Source: Leucobacter luti (lineage in GTDB: Bacteria; Actinomycetota; Actinomycetes; Actinomycetales; Microbacteriaceae). From it: a DNA stretch of 64,000 nt. The DNA lies in NCBI RefSeq assembly GCF_004217175.1, contig NZ_SHKI01000004.1:124001-188000 (forward strand), read 5' to 3'. The notes beneath the pieces are model-generated. The model worked only from the letters and a program-made list of their open reading frames with translations. It was not told the origin of the DNA and searched no databases. The position numbers and the translations under genes were made by a program. This document shows, piece by piece, positions 32,351 to 42,330 of this stretch (within the stretch, counting starts at the first letter, position 1; each line of letters starts with the position of its first letter).

Positions 32351-33253
32351 TTACAGTGCCGCGAACGCCGCGCGCAGCAGCTCGGCGGTCTCGGTGGGGG
32401 TCTTGCCCACCTTGACGCCGGCGGCCTCGAGGGCCTCCTTCTTGGCCTGGGCGGTGCCAGCCGAGCCGGAGACAATGGCGCCTGCGTGGCCCATGGTCTT
32501 GCCCTCGGGCGCCGTGAAGCCCGCAACGTAGCCGACGACCGGCTTCGTCACGTTCGCCTTGATGTACTCGGCTGCGCGCTCCTCGGCGTCGCCGCCGATT
32601 TCGCCGATCATCACGATCGCCTTCGTCTCGGGGTCAGCCTCGAACGCGGCGAGCGCGTCGATGTGCGTGGTGCCGATGACGGGGTCGCCGCCAATGCCGA
32701 TCGCGGTGGAGAACCCGAGATCGCGCAGCTCGTACATCATCTGGTAGGTGAGGGTGCCCGACTTCGAGACGAGGCCGATCGGCCCCTTGCCCGTGATCGT
32801 TGCGGGGGTGATGCCCGCGAGCGCCTCGCCCGGCGTGATGATGCCCGGGCAGTTCGGCCCGATGATGCGGGTCTTGCCGCCGGTCGCCTTGGCGTGCGCC
32901 CAGAGCTCGGCGGAGTCCTTCACGGGGACACCCTCGGTGATGATCACGAGCAGGCCGATACCCGCGTCGATTGCCTCGACCGCGGCGTCCTTCGTGAAGG
33001 CCGGCGGCACGAACGCGACCGACACGTCGGCCCCGGTCGCGGCCATTGCCTCGGCGACCGTCGCGAAGACGGGCAGCTCGACGGGGTTGCCCGCGGCGTC
33101 GACGTGCGACACCGTGGTGCCGGCCTTGCGCGCGTTCACGCCGCCAACGAGCTGGGTCCCGGCCGCGAGCATGCGTGCGGTGTGCTTGGTGCCCTCGCCG
33201 CCGGTGATGCCCTGGACGATGACCTTTGAATCCTTGTTCAGGAAGATCGACAT
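32351..33253 (-). CDS. sucD: Succinate-CoA ligase subunit alpha
   Basis: A 300-residue subunit that carries the phosphohistidine in the TCA-cycle conversion of succinyl-CoA to succinate with nucleotide triphosphate formation. It shows the N-terminal CoA-binding [15 protein letters not shown], then [42 protein letters not shown] and [10 protein letters not shown] with the active His. It follows sucC by 34 bases and the operon ends in a hairpin. Confidence 0.98.
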   Translation of the reverse strand: MSIFLNKDSKVIVQGITGGEGTKHTARMLAAGTQLVGGVNARKAGTTVSHVDAAGNPVELPVFATVAEAMAATGADVSVAFVPPAFTKDAAVEAIDAGIGLLVIITEGVPVKDSAELWAHAKATGGKTRIIGPNCPGIITPGEALAGITPATITGKGPIGLVSKSGTLTYQMMYELRDLGFSTAIGIGGDPVIGTTHIDALAAFEADPETKAIVMIGEIGGDAEERAAEYIKANVTKPVVGYVAGFTAPEGKTMGHAGAIVSGSAGTAQAKKEALEAAGVKVGKTPTETAELLRAAFAAL

Positions 33254-33287
33254 TCTGTTGCTTCTTTCCGTGAGTCTCGTCGGTGGG

Positions 33288-34454
33288 CTAGCGCGCGTTC
33301 GCGAGCTCGGCGGCCTTATCGGCGCCCTCGTCCATGGTGGCGGCCTGCGTGACGAGCGGGTGCGCGGCCTCGTTGAGAATGCGGCGCCCCTCCTCGACGT
33401 TGTTGCCGTCGAGGCGCACCACGAGCGGCTTGTTCGCCGCGTCGCCGAGTTTCTCGAGCGCGCCCACGATGCCGTTCGCCACGGCGTCGCACGCGGTGAT
33501 GCCGCCGAAGACGTTCACGAACACCGACTTGACCTGCGGATCGCCGAGGATCACGTCGAGCCCCGCAGCCATGACCTCAGCCGAGGCCCCGCCACCGATG
33601 TCGAGGAAGTTCGCGGGCTTCACGTTGCCGTGGTTCTCGCCGGCGTAGGCGACCACGTCGAGCGTCGACATCACGAGGCCTGCGCCGTTGCCGATCACGC
33701 CGACCTCGCCGTCGAGCTTCACGTAGTTCAGATCCTGCGCCTTTGCCTTCGCCTCGAGCGGATCCTCGGCGCCCTTGTCGGCGAGCTCCGCGTGCTTCGG
33801 CTGCCGGAAGTCGGCGTTCTCGTCGAGCGAGACCTTGCCGTCGAGTGCAACGATGTCGCCGGCGCCCGTGAGCACGAGCGGGTTGACCTCGACTAGCGTG
33901 GCGTCCTCGCCGACGTACACCGCGTAGAGCTTCTCGAAGACCGCGGCGACCTTCCCCACGAGCTCCTCCGGGAAATTCGCGGCGCGCGCGATCTCCTCGG
34001 CCTTTGCGGCGTCGATGCCCTGAATCGGGTCGACCTCGATGCGGGCGAGTGCCTCGGGCTTCTCAACCGCGAGCACCTCGATCTCCATGCCACCCTCGAC
34101 GCTGCACAGCGAGAGGTAGGAGCGGTTTGCCCGGTCCAGCAGCACGGAGAAGTAGAACTCCTGTGCAATGTCTGCGCCCGCGGCGACCATGACGCGCTTC
34201 ACGACGTGGCCCTTGATGTCGAGGCCGAGGATCGCCTCTGCAGCTGCGTACGCCTCATCGGCGTTCTTGGCGACCTTCACGCCGCCGGCCTTGCCACGGC
34301 CGCCGACCTTCACCTGAGCCTTGACAACGACAACGCCGCCAATCTTCTCGGCGGCGGCGCGCGCTTCTTCGGGGGTGTCGGCAACGATGCCGGCAAGCAC
34401 CGGCACTCCATATTCTTCGAAGAGGTCTCGTGCCTGGTACTCGTACAGATCCAC
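33288..34454 (-). CDS. sucC: Succinate-CoA ligase subunit beta (ADP-forming type)
   Basis: A 388-residue subunit with an ATP-grasp domain: [66 protein letters not shown]. The CoA-ligase domain has [30 protein letters not shown] and [17 protein letters not shown]. The start is GTG at 34454 with an AAAGGA site. With sucD it forms the enzyme heterodimer. Confidence 0.98.
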   Translation of the reverse strand: MDLYEYQARDLFEEYGVPVLAGIVADTPEEARAAAEKIGGVVVVKAQVKVGGRGKAGGVKVAKNADEAYAAAEAILGLDIKGHVVKRVMVAAGADIAQEFYFSVLLDRANRSYLSLCSVEGGMEIEVLAVEKPEALARIEVDPIQGIDAAKAEEIARAANFPEELVGKVAAVFEKLYAVYVGEDATLVEVNPLVLTGAGDIVALDGKVSLDENADFRQPKHAELADKGAEDPLEAKAKAQDLNYVKLDGEVGVIGNGAGLVMSTLDVVAYAGENHGNVKPANFLDIGGGASAEVMAAGLDVILGDPQVKSVFVNVFGGITACDAVANGIVGALEKLGDAANKPLVVRLDGNNVEEGRRILNEAAHPLVTQAATMDEGADKAAELANAR

Positions 34455-34580
34455 GTACTGTCCTTTGGTTGGGGTCTAGGGACGCGAGGCAGAAAATGTC
34501 TCGATGTCGAGATAAGTCGACCACGCAGAAGCCTACCACTCTGCGGACTGAGAGGGCGCCCGCCCAGAGCGCGTCGGCGG

Positions 34581-35576
34581 CTACTCTTTGGCCGCGTACA
34601 GGAGGGCGTCCGCGCGCTGGATTGCGTCGTCGAGCTCCTCCGTGGCCCCCACCGCGACGAGCCCCCACGACCAGGAGTAGGGCGACTCCTCGCGCACGCG
34701 CTCGAGCTGCTGCTGCGCCTCCACGTAGCCCTGGCGGAACACCACGGCGAACTCGTCACCGCCGAGCCGTGCCACGATTCCGCCGGTGCGCCCGGTGATC
34801 CCGCGCATGCCAACGGCAGCCGACCAGCGCGCCACCGAATCGCGCAGGGCCTCGTCGCCCGCGGAGTGGCCGCCGTGCTCATTGAGCTGCTTGAAGCGGT
34901 CGAAATCAATGATCGCGACGGTGACGGGTTCGCGCGCGCGCCGTGCCCGCTCGCGCAGCTCCTCTCCGGCCGCGATCAGTCCGCGCCGGTTGAGCGCGCC
35001 CGTGAGCGGATCGGTGAGCGACTGCGTCTCGCCTTGCCTGCGCACCGCGCGGGCAGCCTCGAAGCAGAACAGCGCGATGAGCACCGCGTAGCTCACCATG
35101 ATCCCCGCGGACCCCAGGTTGGCGCCGAGGTTCGGGTTCCACACGAGCGCGGAGCTGACCCGCAGAATACTCAACCCCATAAAGACGCGAGCAATCACGC
35201 TCGGGAAGAACCACCCGACGTACAGCGCGATCGCGGGGAGCTCAAGCAGGGCGTTGATCTCAGTGTGGGGGTGCCGGGCGTAGAGCAGGAAGAAGGAGGA
35301 CCAGATCTCTACGAGCGCGACCATGAGCATCCCGGCCCACGTGGGGTACAGGTGCCCCAGCACGAGGGGGAAGATGCCGGCCACGATGTAGACGGAGATC
35401 CAGAGCTGCACCGAGGCGCGATGAAACTCGGGGTGCGGAAAGAGGATGTCCGCGAGGAACACGAGCGCGAGCAGGATCGGAATCAGGGCGCTCACGAACG
35501 AGAACGGCGTCTGCCAGCGCACGAACCGTACGCAGAGGTCTTGCACGTATTTGAAACCGCGGGAGATGGCGCGCAC
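34581..35576 (-). CDS. Membrane GGDEF diguanylate cyclase, I-site degenerate
   Basis: About 331 residues. Six N-terminal helices (residues about 25-185) are followed by a GGDEF domain: SLTDPLTGALNRRGLI, VAIIDFDRFKQLNEHGGHSAGDEAL and an intact GGDEF motif. The allosteric RxxD site five residues before GGDEF is replaced by RTGG, so product inhibition by c-di-GMP is probably lost. No EAL domain is present. The GTG at 35576 overlaps the stop of the second GGDEF gene by one base (TAGTG), with GAGGGG upstream; a longer start at 35624 is also open but would overlap it. The signal sensed is unknown. Confidence 0.9.
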   Translation of the reverse strand: MRAISRGFKYVQDLCVRFVRWQTPFSFVSALIPILLALVFLADILFPHPEFHRASVQLWISVYIVAGIFPLVLGHLYPTWAGMLMVALVEIWSSFFLLYARHPHTEINALLELPAIALYVGWFFPSVIARVFMGLSILRVSSALVWNPNLGANLGSAGIMVSYAVLIALFCFEAARAVRRQGETQSLTDPLTGALNRRGLIAAGEELRERARRAREPVTVAIIDFDRFKQLNEHGGHSAGDEALRDSVARWSAAVGMRGITGRTGGIVARLGGDEFAVVFRQGYVEAQQQLERVREESPYSWSWGLVAVGATEELDDAIQRADALLYAAKE

Positions 35577-36559
35577 TAGGGAAGCCCCTCTCGGTGCTGG
35601 CGTTCCCGGCGCACGCGCTTCCACTCAAACTGCGTGGCGTCCGCGCGCGCGAGCAGCGCCTCGGCGCTCTCGCCGGGCACCGCCTCAGCGACACCCCAGG
35701 TCCACGGGTGCTCGGATACCTCGCGCAGGCGGTCGACGATGACCTGCGCCTCGAGCGCGTTCGCCCGCGGCAGCACGAGCACGAACTCGTCGCCGCCCAG
35801 CCGGGCAATGACATCGCCGGAGCGAATCTCCGACCGCCAGGCACCGATGGTGTGGCTCAGCACGAGGTCGCCCGCCGCGTGCCCGCGAGAGTCATTGAGC
35901 TCTTTAAACCGATCGAAGTCGACGACCACGACGCTCAGCGGCACACGGTTGAGTGAGCGCTTGCCGAGCTGGTACTCGAGCCGATCCAGCATCCCCTGTC
36001 GGTTGTAGGCCCCGGTGAGCGGGTCGACGGTGGCGACGCGCATCTGGCGGCGCCAGAGAAACATCCCCGCGGCGAAGCAGAAGAGCATGCCGAGAATGCC
36101 GTGCACGGCGACCGGGGTGCCGATCGCCCCGGTGACGGAGAGCAGCGGGTTTTCGGCCATCACCCAGCTGAACACGATCACGCAGGTCGTGATCAGCGCG
36201 AGGGCCAGCCGCGGCCGCACAAACCAGCCGAGGTAGAACGCGACCACCGGAAGCTGCTGCACCGATGCGATCACCGAGGCCGGGTCGTCGGAGCGGCTCA
36301 AGAAGTATGCCTGAGCGATCAGGAACACGAGCACCGAGACCACACCGACCCAGACCGGGACCCGGCGTCCGAAAGCGAAGGTTGCGGCGGCCCCGCTCAG
36401 GCAGAAGACCAGCAGGACCCACACGAACCAGCGATTGTCCATGTTGTGGTGGAAGACCACGTCGACGACGAGGGTGAGGCTCAGCAGGAGCGCCGCAAAC
36501 GTGAGGTAGTAGGAGTGCGCGTCTTGCCGTCGACGCAGCCGGCTCAACACCCCCGACAT
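35576..36559 (-). CDS. Membrane GGDEF diguanylate cyclase
   Basis: A 327-residue protein with six predicted N-terminal helices, then ATVDPLTGAYNRQGMLDRLE, SVVVVDFDRFKELNDSRGHAAGDLVL and the active-site GGDEF. It has a canonical inhibitory RSGD site five residues before GGDEF, unlike its downstream neighbour. The two share topology and are about as long as each other, so they look like an old tandem duplication. I chose the ATG at 36559 (MSGVLSRLRRRQD). It is divergent from the TetR gene. Confidence 0.9.
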   Translation of the reverse strand: MSGVLSRLRRRQDAHSYYLTFAALLLSLTLVVDVVFHHNMDNRWFVWVLLVFCLSGAAATFAFGRRVPVWVGVVSVLVFLIAQAYFLSRSDDPASVIASVQQLPVVAFYLGWFVRPRLALALITTCVIVFSWVMAENPLLSVTGAIGTPVAVHGILGMLFCFAAGMFLWRRQMRVATVDPLTGAYNRQGMLDRLEYQLGKRSLNRVPLSVVVVDFDRFKELNDSRGHAAGDLVLSHTIGAWRSEIRSGDVIARLGGDEFVLVLPRANALEAQVIVDRLREVSEHPWTWGVAEAVPGESAEALLARADATQFEWKRVRRERQHREGLP

Positions 36560-36637
36560 GCCGCACCGCCCCGTTTTCCGCGCGCCAAAACACGCCGTCC
36601 CATATTCCCCACAGGTAGCGTACACACTTCCCCCTAG

Positions 36638-36655
36638 GAAAAGCCAAGACTTTTC
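36638..36655. promoter_or_regulatory. Small inverted repeat between GGDEF and TetR genes
   Basis: GAAAAG (36638-36643) and CTTTTC (36650-36655) form a perfect 6-bp inverted repeat around CCAAGA in the AT-richer divergent region. It could be an operator for the TetR regulator. The evidence is only position and symmetry. Confidence 0.35.
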
Positions 36656-36770
36656 ATGAGGAAGAGACGATTTCGCGGTTTCTCAGCCTCTGTCAGTACA
36701 CTCGTTTCAGCCGAAGCCTTGCTCACACCCGAGCACTCCCCCGACCCGGCTTCGGCCGGAGTTGACACGA

Positions 36771-37400
36771 GTGACCACCACTGGAGTTTCGAAGCCCGAA
36801 GGGCTCCGCGCCCGCAAACGCCGCGCGACGGAGAACGCGATCGAGACGTCCGCAGTCTCACTCGCCCTTGAACTCGGTGTTGAGAACGTGACGGTCGAGG
36901 CGATCTGCGAGCGAGCGGACATCTCGCGCAGCACGTTCTTCAACTACTTTGCGGCGCGCGACTACGCGATCGTGGGTCGCGCCATCAACCTGCCCGACGG
37001 CACCGAGGCCTTCGGCATCCTCGACAGCAGTCCCAACGATCTCACGCTCGGAATCTTCAGGCTTCTCTTCGCGGCGATCGGCCACAACTACGTCAACACC
37101 GAGGTCGCCCGCCTGCGCGTGCAGCTCGTCACCGAGCAGCCTATCGCCGGACGCATGACCATGTCCGCACTGCTGGAGTCCGGGTACGCCCTCACCGCGA
37201 CCGCCGCCGCCTGGCTGCACGCCCACCCCGAGCACGCGCGCCTGGGAGCGCCCGAGCGCGAGGCGGCACTCGCGGTGTCGCTGGTGCACGGCATCATCAC
37301 CACGCAGATGGTTGAGTGGACCACCGAGGATGGCGACGTGACCGCAGACGAGAGCGACTTCACGCGCGCGATCCAGGAGTACCGCGCCCTCATCGGCTAG
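36771..37400 (+). CDS. TetR/AcrR family transcriptional regulator
   Basis: About 209 residues. The N-terminal helix-turn-helix reads RARKRRATENAIETSAVSLALELGVENVTVEAICERADISRSTFFNYFAARDYAIVG, a classic TetR DNA-binding domain. The C-terminal ligand domain is all-helical without a recognised signature. The GTG at 36771 has GGAG nine bases upstream; a TTG at 36762 is an alternative. It is divergent from the GGDEF pair and may control them. Confidence 0.9.
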   Translation: MTTTGVSKPEGLRARKRRATENAIETSAVSLALELGVENVTVEAICERADISRSTFFNYFAARDYAIVGRAINLPDGTEAFGILDSSPNDLTLGIFRLLFAAIGHNYVNTEVARLRVQLVTEQPIAGRMTMSALLESGYALTATAAAWLHAHPEHARLGAPEREAALAVSLVHGIITTQMVEWTTEDGDVTADESDFTRAIQEYRALIG

Positions 37401-37489
37401 TCCTGCAGGTAGCGCCGCGGCTCGGCACGCAGCGTGCAGCGTGCCGCGTGCCGCACGCAGCTCTGAGCGCGGCGAAGCCCCCGGCGCGG

Positions 37490-37540
37490 CCGCGCCTCGC
37501 GGGCGAAACCGCGCCTCGCGGGCGAGACCGCGCCACGCGG
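37490..37540. repeat. 19-bp tandem repeat downstream of pcrA
   Basis: The unit CCGCGCCTCGCGGGCGARA occurs at 37490-37508 and 37509-37527, with a truncated third copy from 37528, immediately before the pcrA stop in the spacer between convergent genes. Like the repeats at 2189 and 60349, it lies next to a stop codon. Confidence 0.8.
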
Positions 37541-37543
37541 CGC

Positions 37544-40108
37544 CTAGTCGAGCTTGGTGATCGGCGCGAGCTTCACGAGCAGCTTGCGCTCACCGACCGA
37601 GTCGAACACCACGTGCGCGATGCGCTTCGTGCCGGCCCCCGTGACGCTCGTGACCCGGCCCTCGCCGTAGTCGTCGTGGCGGATCCGGTCCCCCATCTCG
37701 AGTTCGAGATCACCGTTGTCGCGAGTGCCCGCGCCGATCGTGTTCGGGAAGCCGCCGCCCGCCGCCTGCGCGGCCTTCGCCGCCCGCTTCCGCTCGCGCC
37801 ACTGCTCGAGCGCCGACTGCATGTTGCCGCTCGCGGGCTCGGACACCGCGGCTGATCCGGATCCCCCGGAGCCAAACGACACGGCCGACTCGGTGCTGCG
37901 GCCGCTGCTGCGCGAGTACCCGCTGCCGGGGCGCGCCGGGGCGTTGAGCGCGCGGGAGGCGGTGCCGCCGCGGCTGGTCACCTCTCCCGGGGACTGCCGC
38001 CAGTCGATGAGCCCCTCAGGGATCTCCTGAAGGAAGCGCGACGGCATCGCGACGGACACGTCGCCGAACGTGGCGCGGGTCGACGCGAGCGTGAGGTAGA
38101 GCCGCTCGCGCGCGCGGGTGATCCCCACGTACATGAGCCGCCGCTCCTCGTTGACCCCGCCCACCTCGTCAACAGACATCTGGTGCGGGATCAGGCCCTC
38201 CTCGACGCCGGTGATGAACACCGACCGGTACTCGAGGCCCTTTGCCGTGTGCATCGTCATGAGCGACACCGTGCCGCTCGAATCGTCGAGATCATCGGCC
38301 GCGGCCACGAGGCTCACCTCGGTGAGGAACGCGAGCAGCCCGGCACCCGGTTGCTTCACGTCAAACTCGCGGGCAACGGCGAGCAGCTCCTCGAGGTTCT
38401 CGGCGCGCGCGTCGTCTTGCGGGTCGCGGCGCGCGCGCAGCTTCTCGATCATCTCGGTCTCGTCAAGGATGAGCTTGAGCAGGTCGCCCACCGGCGCCGG
38501 CTGCTTCTCTGCCGCGTCCTCTCCCGGGGCGGCCGAGGCGTCGGTGGCCCCGCCGCCCACCGCCATGCGCGAGGCGCGGCTGAGCAGGTCGCCAAGCCCC
38601 AGGATCGACGCGCGCACCTTGGGGCCAAACGAGAGCTCACCGCAGCGCAGCATCGCCTCGTGGAAGTTGATGCCCTGCGCCTCCTGGAAGTTGGCGAGCT
38701 GCGCCTCCGCCATGGGACCGATGCCGCGCTTTGGGGCGCCAAGCAGCCGCGACCAGGTGATCGGATCGTACGGGTTGGCGATGCTCGTGAGGTACGCCAT
38801 CGCGTCTTTCACCTCGGCGCGCTCGTAGAACTTCGTACCGCCGAGCACGCGGTACGGGATCGCGGCGCGGATCAGCAGCTCCTCGAGCGCTCGCGTCTGC
38901 GAGTTCGTGCGGTAGAAGACGGCGATGTCGTTGTAGTCGAGGCCCTCGCGGTGCAGATCCTCGATCTCCTCGGCAACGAAGCGCGCCTCGTCGTGCTGCG
39001 AGTAGCCGGTGAAGCCCACGATCTTCGCCCCGTCGCCCTCGGAGGTCCACAGGCTCTTTTCCTGGCGATCGAAGTTGTTGCCGATCACCGCGTTGGCGGC
39101 CGACAGGATGTTCTGCGTGGAGCGGTAGTTCTGCTCAAGCTTGACCACCTCGGCGCCGACGAAGTCGCGCTCGAACTCGACGATGTTGCGGATGTCGGCC
39201 CCGCGGAACGCGTAGATCGACTGGTCCGAGTCGCCCACCACGGTGAGGCTCGCTCCGGGGATGCGGCCCGAATCGTCGAGCTCGCGCTCGCGCGCCGGCG
39301 GCACGAGCCGCTCGACCTCCTCCGGGGCCACGGGCTTGGTGAGCTCGCGGATCAGCGAGTACTGTGCGTGGTTCGTGTCCTGATACTCGTCGACGAGGAT
39401 GTGCCTGAACCGGCGCTGGTACACGGCCGCCACATCTGGGTGCGCGCGGAACAGGTGCACGGTCTGGCCGATCAGGTCGTCGAAGTCGAACGCGTTGGCC
39501 CGGCGCAGCTCCTGCTCGTACGTGCGGAAGATCTCGATGAACAGTCGCTCGCGCGGATCCCCCTCGACCGCGGTGGCCGCGTAGGTGTCCACGTCGGTGA
39601 GCTCGTTCTTGAGCCGGGAAATCTTGGACCCCGAGTTGGCCGGCGTGAACCCGTACGTGTCGGCGTCGAGCTCCTTGATGATGCGCTTCAGGAGCGCGCG
39701 CGAGTCGGCGGAATCGTAGATCGTGAAGCCCGCGACGTAGCCGAAGCGCTCGGCCTCCCGGCGCAGGATCCGCACGCACGCCGAGTGGAACGTGGAGACC
39801 CACATCCCCTCCGCGGCGTCGCCCAGCAGCCCGGCGATACGCTCGCGCATCTCGGCGGCCGCCTTGTTGGTGAACGTGATCGCGAGGATCTGGCTCGGCC
39901 AGGCCTCACGCTCGCGGATGAGGTGCGCGATGCGGTGCGTGAGCACCCGCGTCTTTCCTGATCCGGCGCCGGCAACGATCAGCAGTGCCGGCCCGCGCGC
40001 GATCACCGCGCGCTCCTGCGCGGGGTTGAGCCCCTCGAGCAGGGGGTCAACGCCGCCAAAGGCACCGCCGAGCGGGGCGCCGGGATCCAGAAGTTCGAAG
40101 TCGCTCAT
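37544..40108 (-). CDS. pcrA: ATP-dependent DNA helicase PcrA/UvrD1
   Basis: An 854-residue superfamily 1 helicase that unwinds DNA 3' to 5' in nucleotide excision repair and replication restart. Motifs in order: LNPAQERAVIA (Q motif), VAGAGSGKTRVLTHRIAHL (I), AITFTNKAAAEMRERI (Ia), ILVDEYQDTNHAQY (II), VVGDSDQSIYAFRGAD (III), LEQNYRSTQNIL (IV), VSLMTMHTAKGLEYRSVFI (V) and EERRLMYVGITRARERL (VI). The C-terminal region after about residue 690 is linker-rich and ends in a Tudor-like segment, MGDRIRHDDYGEGRVTSV. The ATG at 40108 fits. Proximity to sucCD matches other actinobacteria. Confidence 0.97.
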   Translation of the reverse strand: MSDFELLDPGAPLGGAFGGVDPLLEGLNPAQERAVIARGPALLIVAGAGSGKTRVLTHRIAHLIREREAWPSQILAITFTNKAAAEMRERIAGLLGDAAEGMWVSTFHSACVRILRREAERFGYVAGFTIYDSADSRALLKRIIKELDADTYGFTPANSGSKISRLKNELTDVDTYAATAVEGDPRERLFIEIFRTYEQELRRANAFDFDDLIGQTVHLFRAHPDVAAVYQRRFRHILVDEYQDTNHAQYSLIRELTKPVAPEEVERLVPPARERELDDSGRIPGASLTVVGDSDQSIYAFRGADIRNIVEFERDFVGAEVVKLEQNYRSTQNILSAANAVIGNNFDRQEKSLWTSEGDGAKIVGFTGYSQHDEARFVAEEIEDLHREGLDYNDIAVFYRTNSQTRALEELLIRAAIPYRVLGGTKFYERAEVKDAMAYLTSIANPYDPITWSRLLGAPKRGIGPMAEAQLANFQEAQGINFHEAMLRCGELSFGPKVRASILGLGDLLSRASRMAVGGGATDASAAPGEDAAEKQPAPVGDLLKLILDETEMIEKLRARRDPQDDARAENLEELLAVAREFDVKQPGAGLLAFLTEVSLVAAADDLDDSSGTVSLMTMHTAKGLEYRSVFITGVEEGLIPHQMSVDEVGGVNEERRLMYVGITRARERLYLTLASTRATFGDVSVAMPSRFLQEIPEGLIDWRQSPGEVTSRGGTASRALNAPARPGSGYSRSSGRSTESAVSFGSGGSGSAAVSEPASGNMQSALEQWRERKRAAKAAQAAGGGFPNTIGAGTRDNGDLELEMGDRIRHDDYGEGRVTSVTGAGTKRIAHVVFDSVGERKLLVKLAPITKLD

Positions 40109-40221
40109 TGTGGGGTCCAGTCTAGGCGGCACCGCTGACACTGGGATCCGCCAGCTCCACGGATCGACGGCCGCACCCGCACCGGCTCGCAGCGGGGCCC
40201 GCGTTCCGCCAGAATGGACGC

Positions 40222-41223
40222 ATGTCTATGTCTGCGCCGTCCGTCCTTGTTTTCGCGACCGGCGGCACGATCGGGATGCGCGCGACCGAGCAGGGTCTCG
40301 CCCCGGATCCCGACTTCCCCGAGATCCTTGAGCAGCTCGTCGGCGTAATCTGTGCACCGCTGGGCATCGCACCGCGCATCAACCACCTGCTGCCACCGAT
40401 CGACAGCGCAAACGCCGACAGCGACACGGCGCCGAAGATCGCCCGCGCGATCCGCGCCCGCGTGCGCACCCACCGCCCCCGCGGCGTCGTGATCCTCCAC
40501 GGCACCGACACGCTCGCGTACACCGCGGCGCGGCTCGCGTTCGAGCTCGGCGATCTCGGGGTCCCCGTGGTAGTCACCGGCAGCCAGCTCGCCCACGGCG
40601 CGGCCGGCACTGACGCACGAGACAACCTCACGCTCGCGATCCGCGCCGCGGTCAAGGCGGCCCCGGGCTCACCGGTCGCGATCGCGTTCGGTGGCGCGCT
40701 CCTCCCGGCCGTGCGCGCAACGAAGCACGACAGCCGCGCGCTCACCGCGTTCCGGGCGGAAGCGCCCCTCGGGGCGGACCCGGCCGGTCTCCCGGCACCG
40801 CCGGCAGACGCGATCGTCTCCGGACCGGCGCGGATCCTCACGTTCAGATTCGTGCCGGGCGTGACGGTGGACGCCGTGCGAGCGGCAGTGGGCGGCCGCC
40901 CGGACGGCCTGGTGCTCGAGTGCTACGGGAGCGGCAACGCGCCCATGGCCCGGCTCGGGATGCCGGCCGCCCTGCGTGAAATCTGCGCGGCGCTCCCCGT
41001 GATCGCGATCACGCAGTGCGCCACTGGCGGCGTCGATCTGGCGCGCTACGCCGTGGGGCAGGAACTCGCCGGCGCCGGCGTCATCGACGGCTCGGACCTC
41101 ACGGTCGAGGCAGCGATCGCGAAGCTCGGGTACCTCCTCGACCGGGGCTTCCGCGGGGCCGAGCTGCGCCAGCTCGTTGAGCGCAACCTCGTCGGGGAGT
41201 GCGCTGGGGCCGCGCGCCCGTAG
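40222..41223 (+). CDS. ansA: Asparaginase
   Basis: A 333-residue L-asparaginase-family protein that hydrolyses asparagine (or glutamine) to the acid and ammonia. The first catalytic Thr is in LVFATGGTIGM, and the second motif is VVILHGTDTLAYTA with the Thr-Asp pair. LVLECYGSGNAP and ITQCATGGVDLARYA complete the fold. There is no signal peptide, so it is cytoplasmic. It is divergent from pcrA, 113 bases apart. Relatives acting on other amides exist, so asparagine is likely rather than certain. Confidence 0.9.
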   Translation: MSMSAPSVLVFATGGTIGMRATEQGLAPDPDFPEILEQLVGVICAPLGIAPRINHLLPPIDSANADSDTAPKIARAIRARVRTHRPRGVVILHGTDTLAYTAARLAFELGDLGVPVVVTGSQLAHGAAGTDARDNLTLAIRAAVKAAPGSPVAIAFGGALLPAVRATKHDSRALTAFRAEAPLGADPAGLPAPPADAIVSGPARILTFRFVPGVTVDAVRAAVGGRPDGLVLECYGSGNAPMARLGMPAALREICAALPVIAITQCATGGVDLARYAVGQELAGAGVIDGSDLTVEAAIAKLGYLLDRGFRGAELRQLVERNLVGECAGAARP

Positions 41224-41307
41224 CCGGGGGCCATTGGGTTCTGCGTACCAGGGGGCATGCCGGGCTCTGGTGTGTTCCGATCCCGGGTGCGCGCCGAGCC
41301 CGGACCC

Positions 41308-42330
41308 CTACGCGCCCGCGTCGCGGATCGCCACGCCCAGGTCCGGGTGATCGACAAAGATCCCGTCTACCCCGGAATCCACAACCAGCCCGAACTCGCT
41401 CTGCCAGTCACCCCACTCAGCGCCGCGGAGCGACGACTGAAACCTCACGTTGAGGTAGCGGTTCTCGGGACGCAGCGTCCAGGTGAACACCAGCAGCCCG
41501 CGCGCGTGCGCCCGCGCCACGAGGTCGGTCGGCCCCGTCGCGCGGCCCAGCGCGTTGACGCGGATCAGGTTTCCCTTTGCAACGCTGATGCCGTCGACCC
41601 GCTGCGCGAGGAACGCAAGTCCGTCGTCGCTGCGATACCAGCCGTAGCTGCGGGTGGGGCGACCGGGGCGCGGCTCGTCCGGCGGGGTGCCGAACCGCTC
41701 CGTGAGGAACACGAGGGTCGCGCGCACGCGGGCGCGGCTGAGGCTCTCAAGCACGCCGAGCTCAAACGATTCGATGATGAGCTGGTCGGGACGCTCGTTC
41801 CACCCGGTGGCGGCGAGCTCAGCGATGAGCAGCGCGCCGATATCGTGCCCCTGCTGCAGCAGAAAGTGGGCGTGCTTGATTTCGATGACGACCCGCGGCG
41901 TTTGCGTCCCCGCCTCACCGGCCTCCTCGACGATGCGCAGCACGTCGCGGAGGCGCAAGATCGGTTCGGTGTCGTTGAACTCGCGGTTGTCTGGCCGCAC
42001 GCGCGCGAGACGCTCGCGACAGCGCAGCGTCGACAGCTCAGCCCAGGTGAAATCCTCGGTGAACCACCCGGTGTGCTTTTTCCCGTCGACCGTCTTCGTG
42101 GTGCGGCGCGAGCGAAACTCGGGGTGATCCGCAACGTTGGTGGTGCCGGAGATCTCGTTCTCGTGGCGCACCACGAGCACGCCGTCCCGCGTCACCACGA
42201 TGTCCGGCTCAACCGCGTCGGCGCCCAGTTCGAAGGCGAGGCGGTACGCCGCGGCGCTGTGCTCCGGCCGATAGCCGGGGGCCCCGCGGTGGCCGATGAT
42301 GAGCGGACCCCCGGCCGCGCGCTGTGACAT
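41308..42330 (-). CDS. Glycerophosphodiester phosphodiesterase family protein
   Basis: A 340-residue TIM-barrel enzyme that releases glycerol-3-phosphate from phospholipid head-group diesters. GHRGAPGYRPEHSAAAYRLAFELGADAVEPDIVVTRDGVLVVRHE contains both catalytic His and the metal-binding Glu and Asp. VVIEIKHAHF gives a further metal Glu, and VDGIFVDHPD closes the barrel. There is no signal peptide, so it is probably intracellular. An insertion of about 60 residues after the N-terminal motif is usual for GlpQ-like members. Confidence 0.93.
   Translation of the reverse strand: MSQRAAGGPLIIGHRGAPGYRPEHSAAAYRLAFELGADAVEPDIVVTRDGVLVVRHENEISGTTNVADHPEFRSRRTTKTVDGKKHTGWFTEDFTWAELSTLRCRERLARVRPDNREFNDTEPILRLRDVLRIVEEAGEAGTQTPRVVIEIKHAHFLLQQGHDIGALLIAELAATGWNERPDQLIIESFELGVLESLSRARVRATLVFLTERFGTPPDEPRPGRPTRSYGWYRSDDGLAFLAQRVDGISVAKGNLIRVNALGRATGPTDLVARAHARGLLVFTWTLRPENRYLNVRFQSSLRGAEWGDWQSEFGLVVDSGVDGIFVDHPDLGVAIRDAGA

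Noticed and set aside
34577..36625. Whether the GGDEF pair could be one split gene
   Set aside because: Each protein has its own full six-helix region and complete GGDEF domain, so they are two intact genes.
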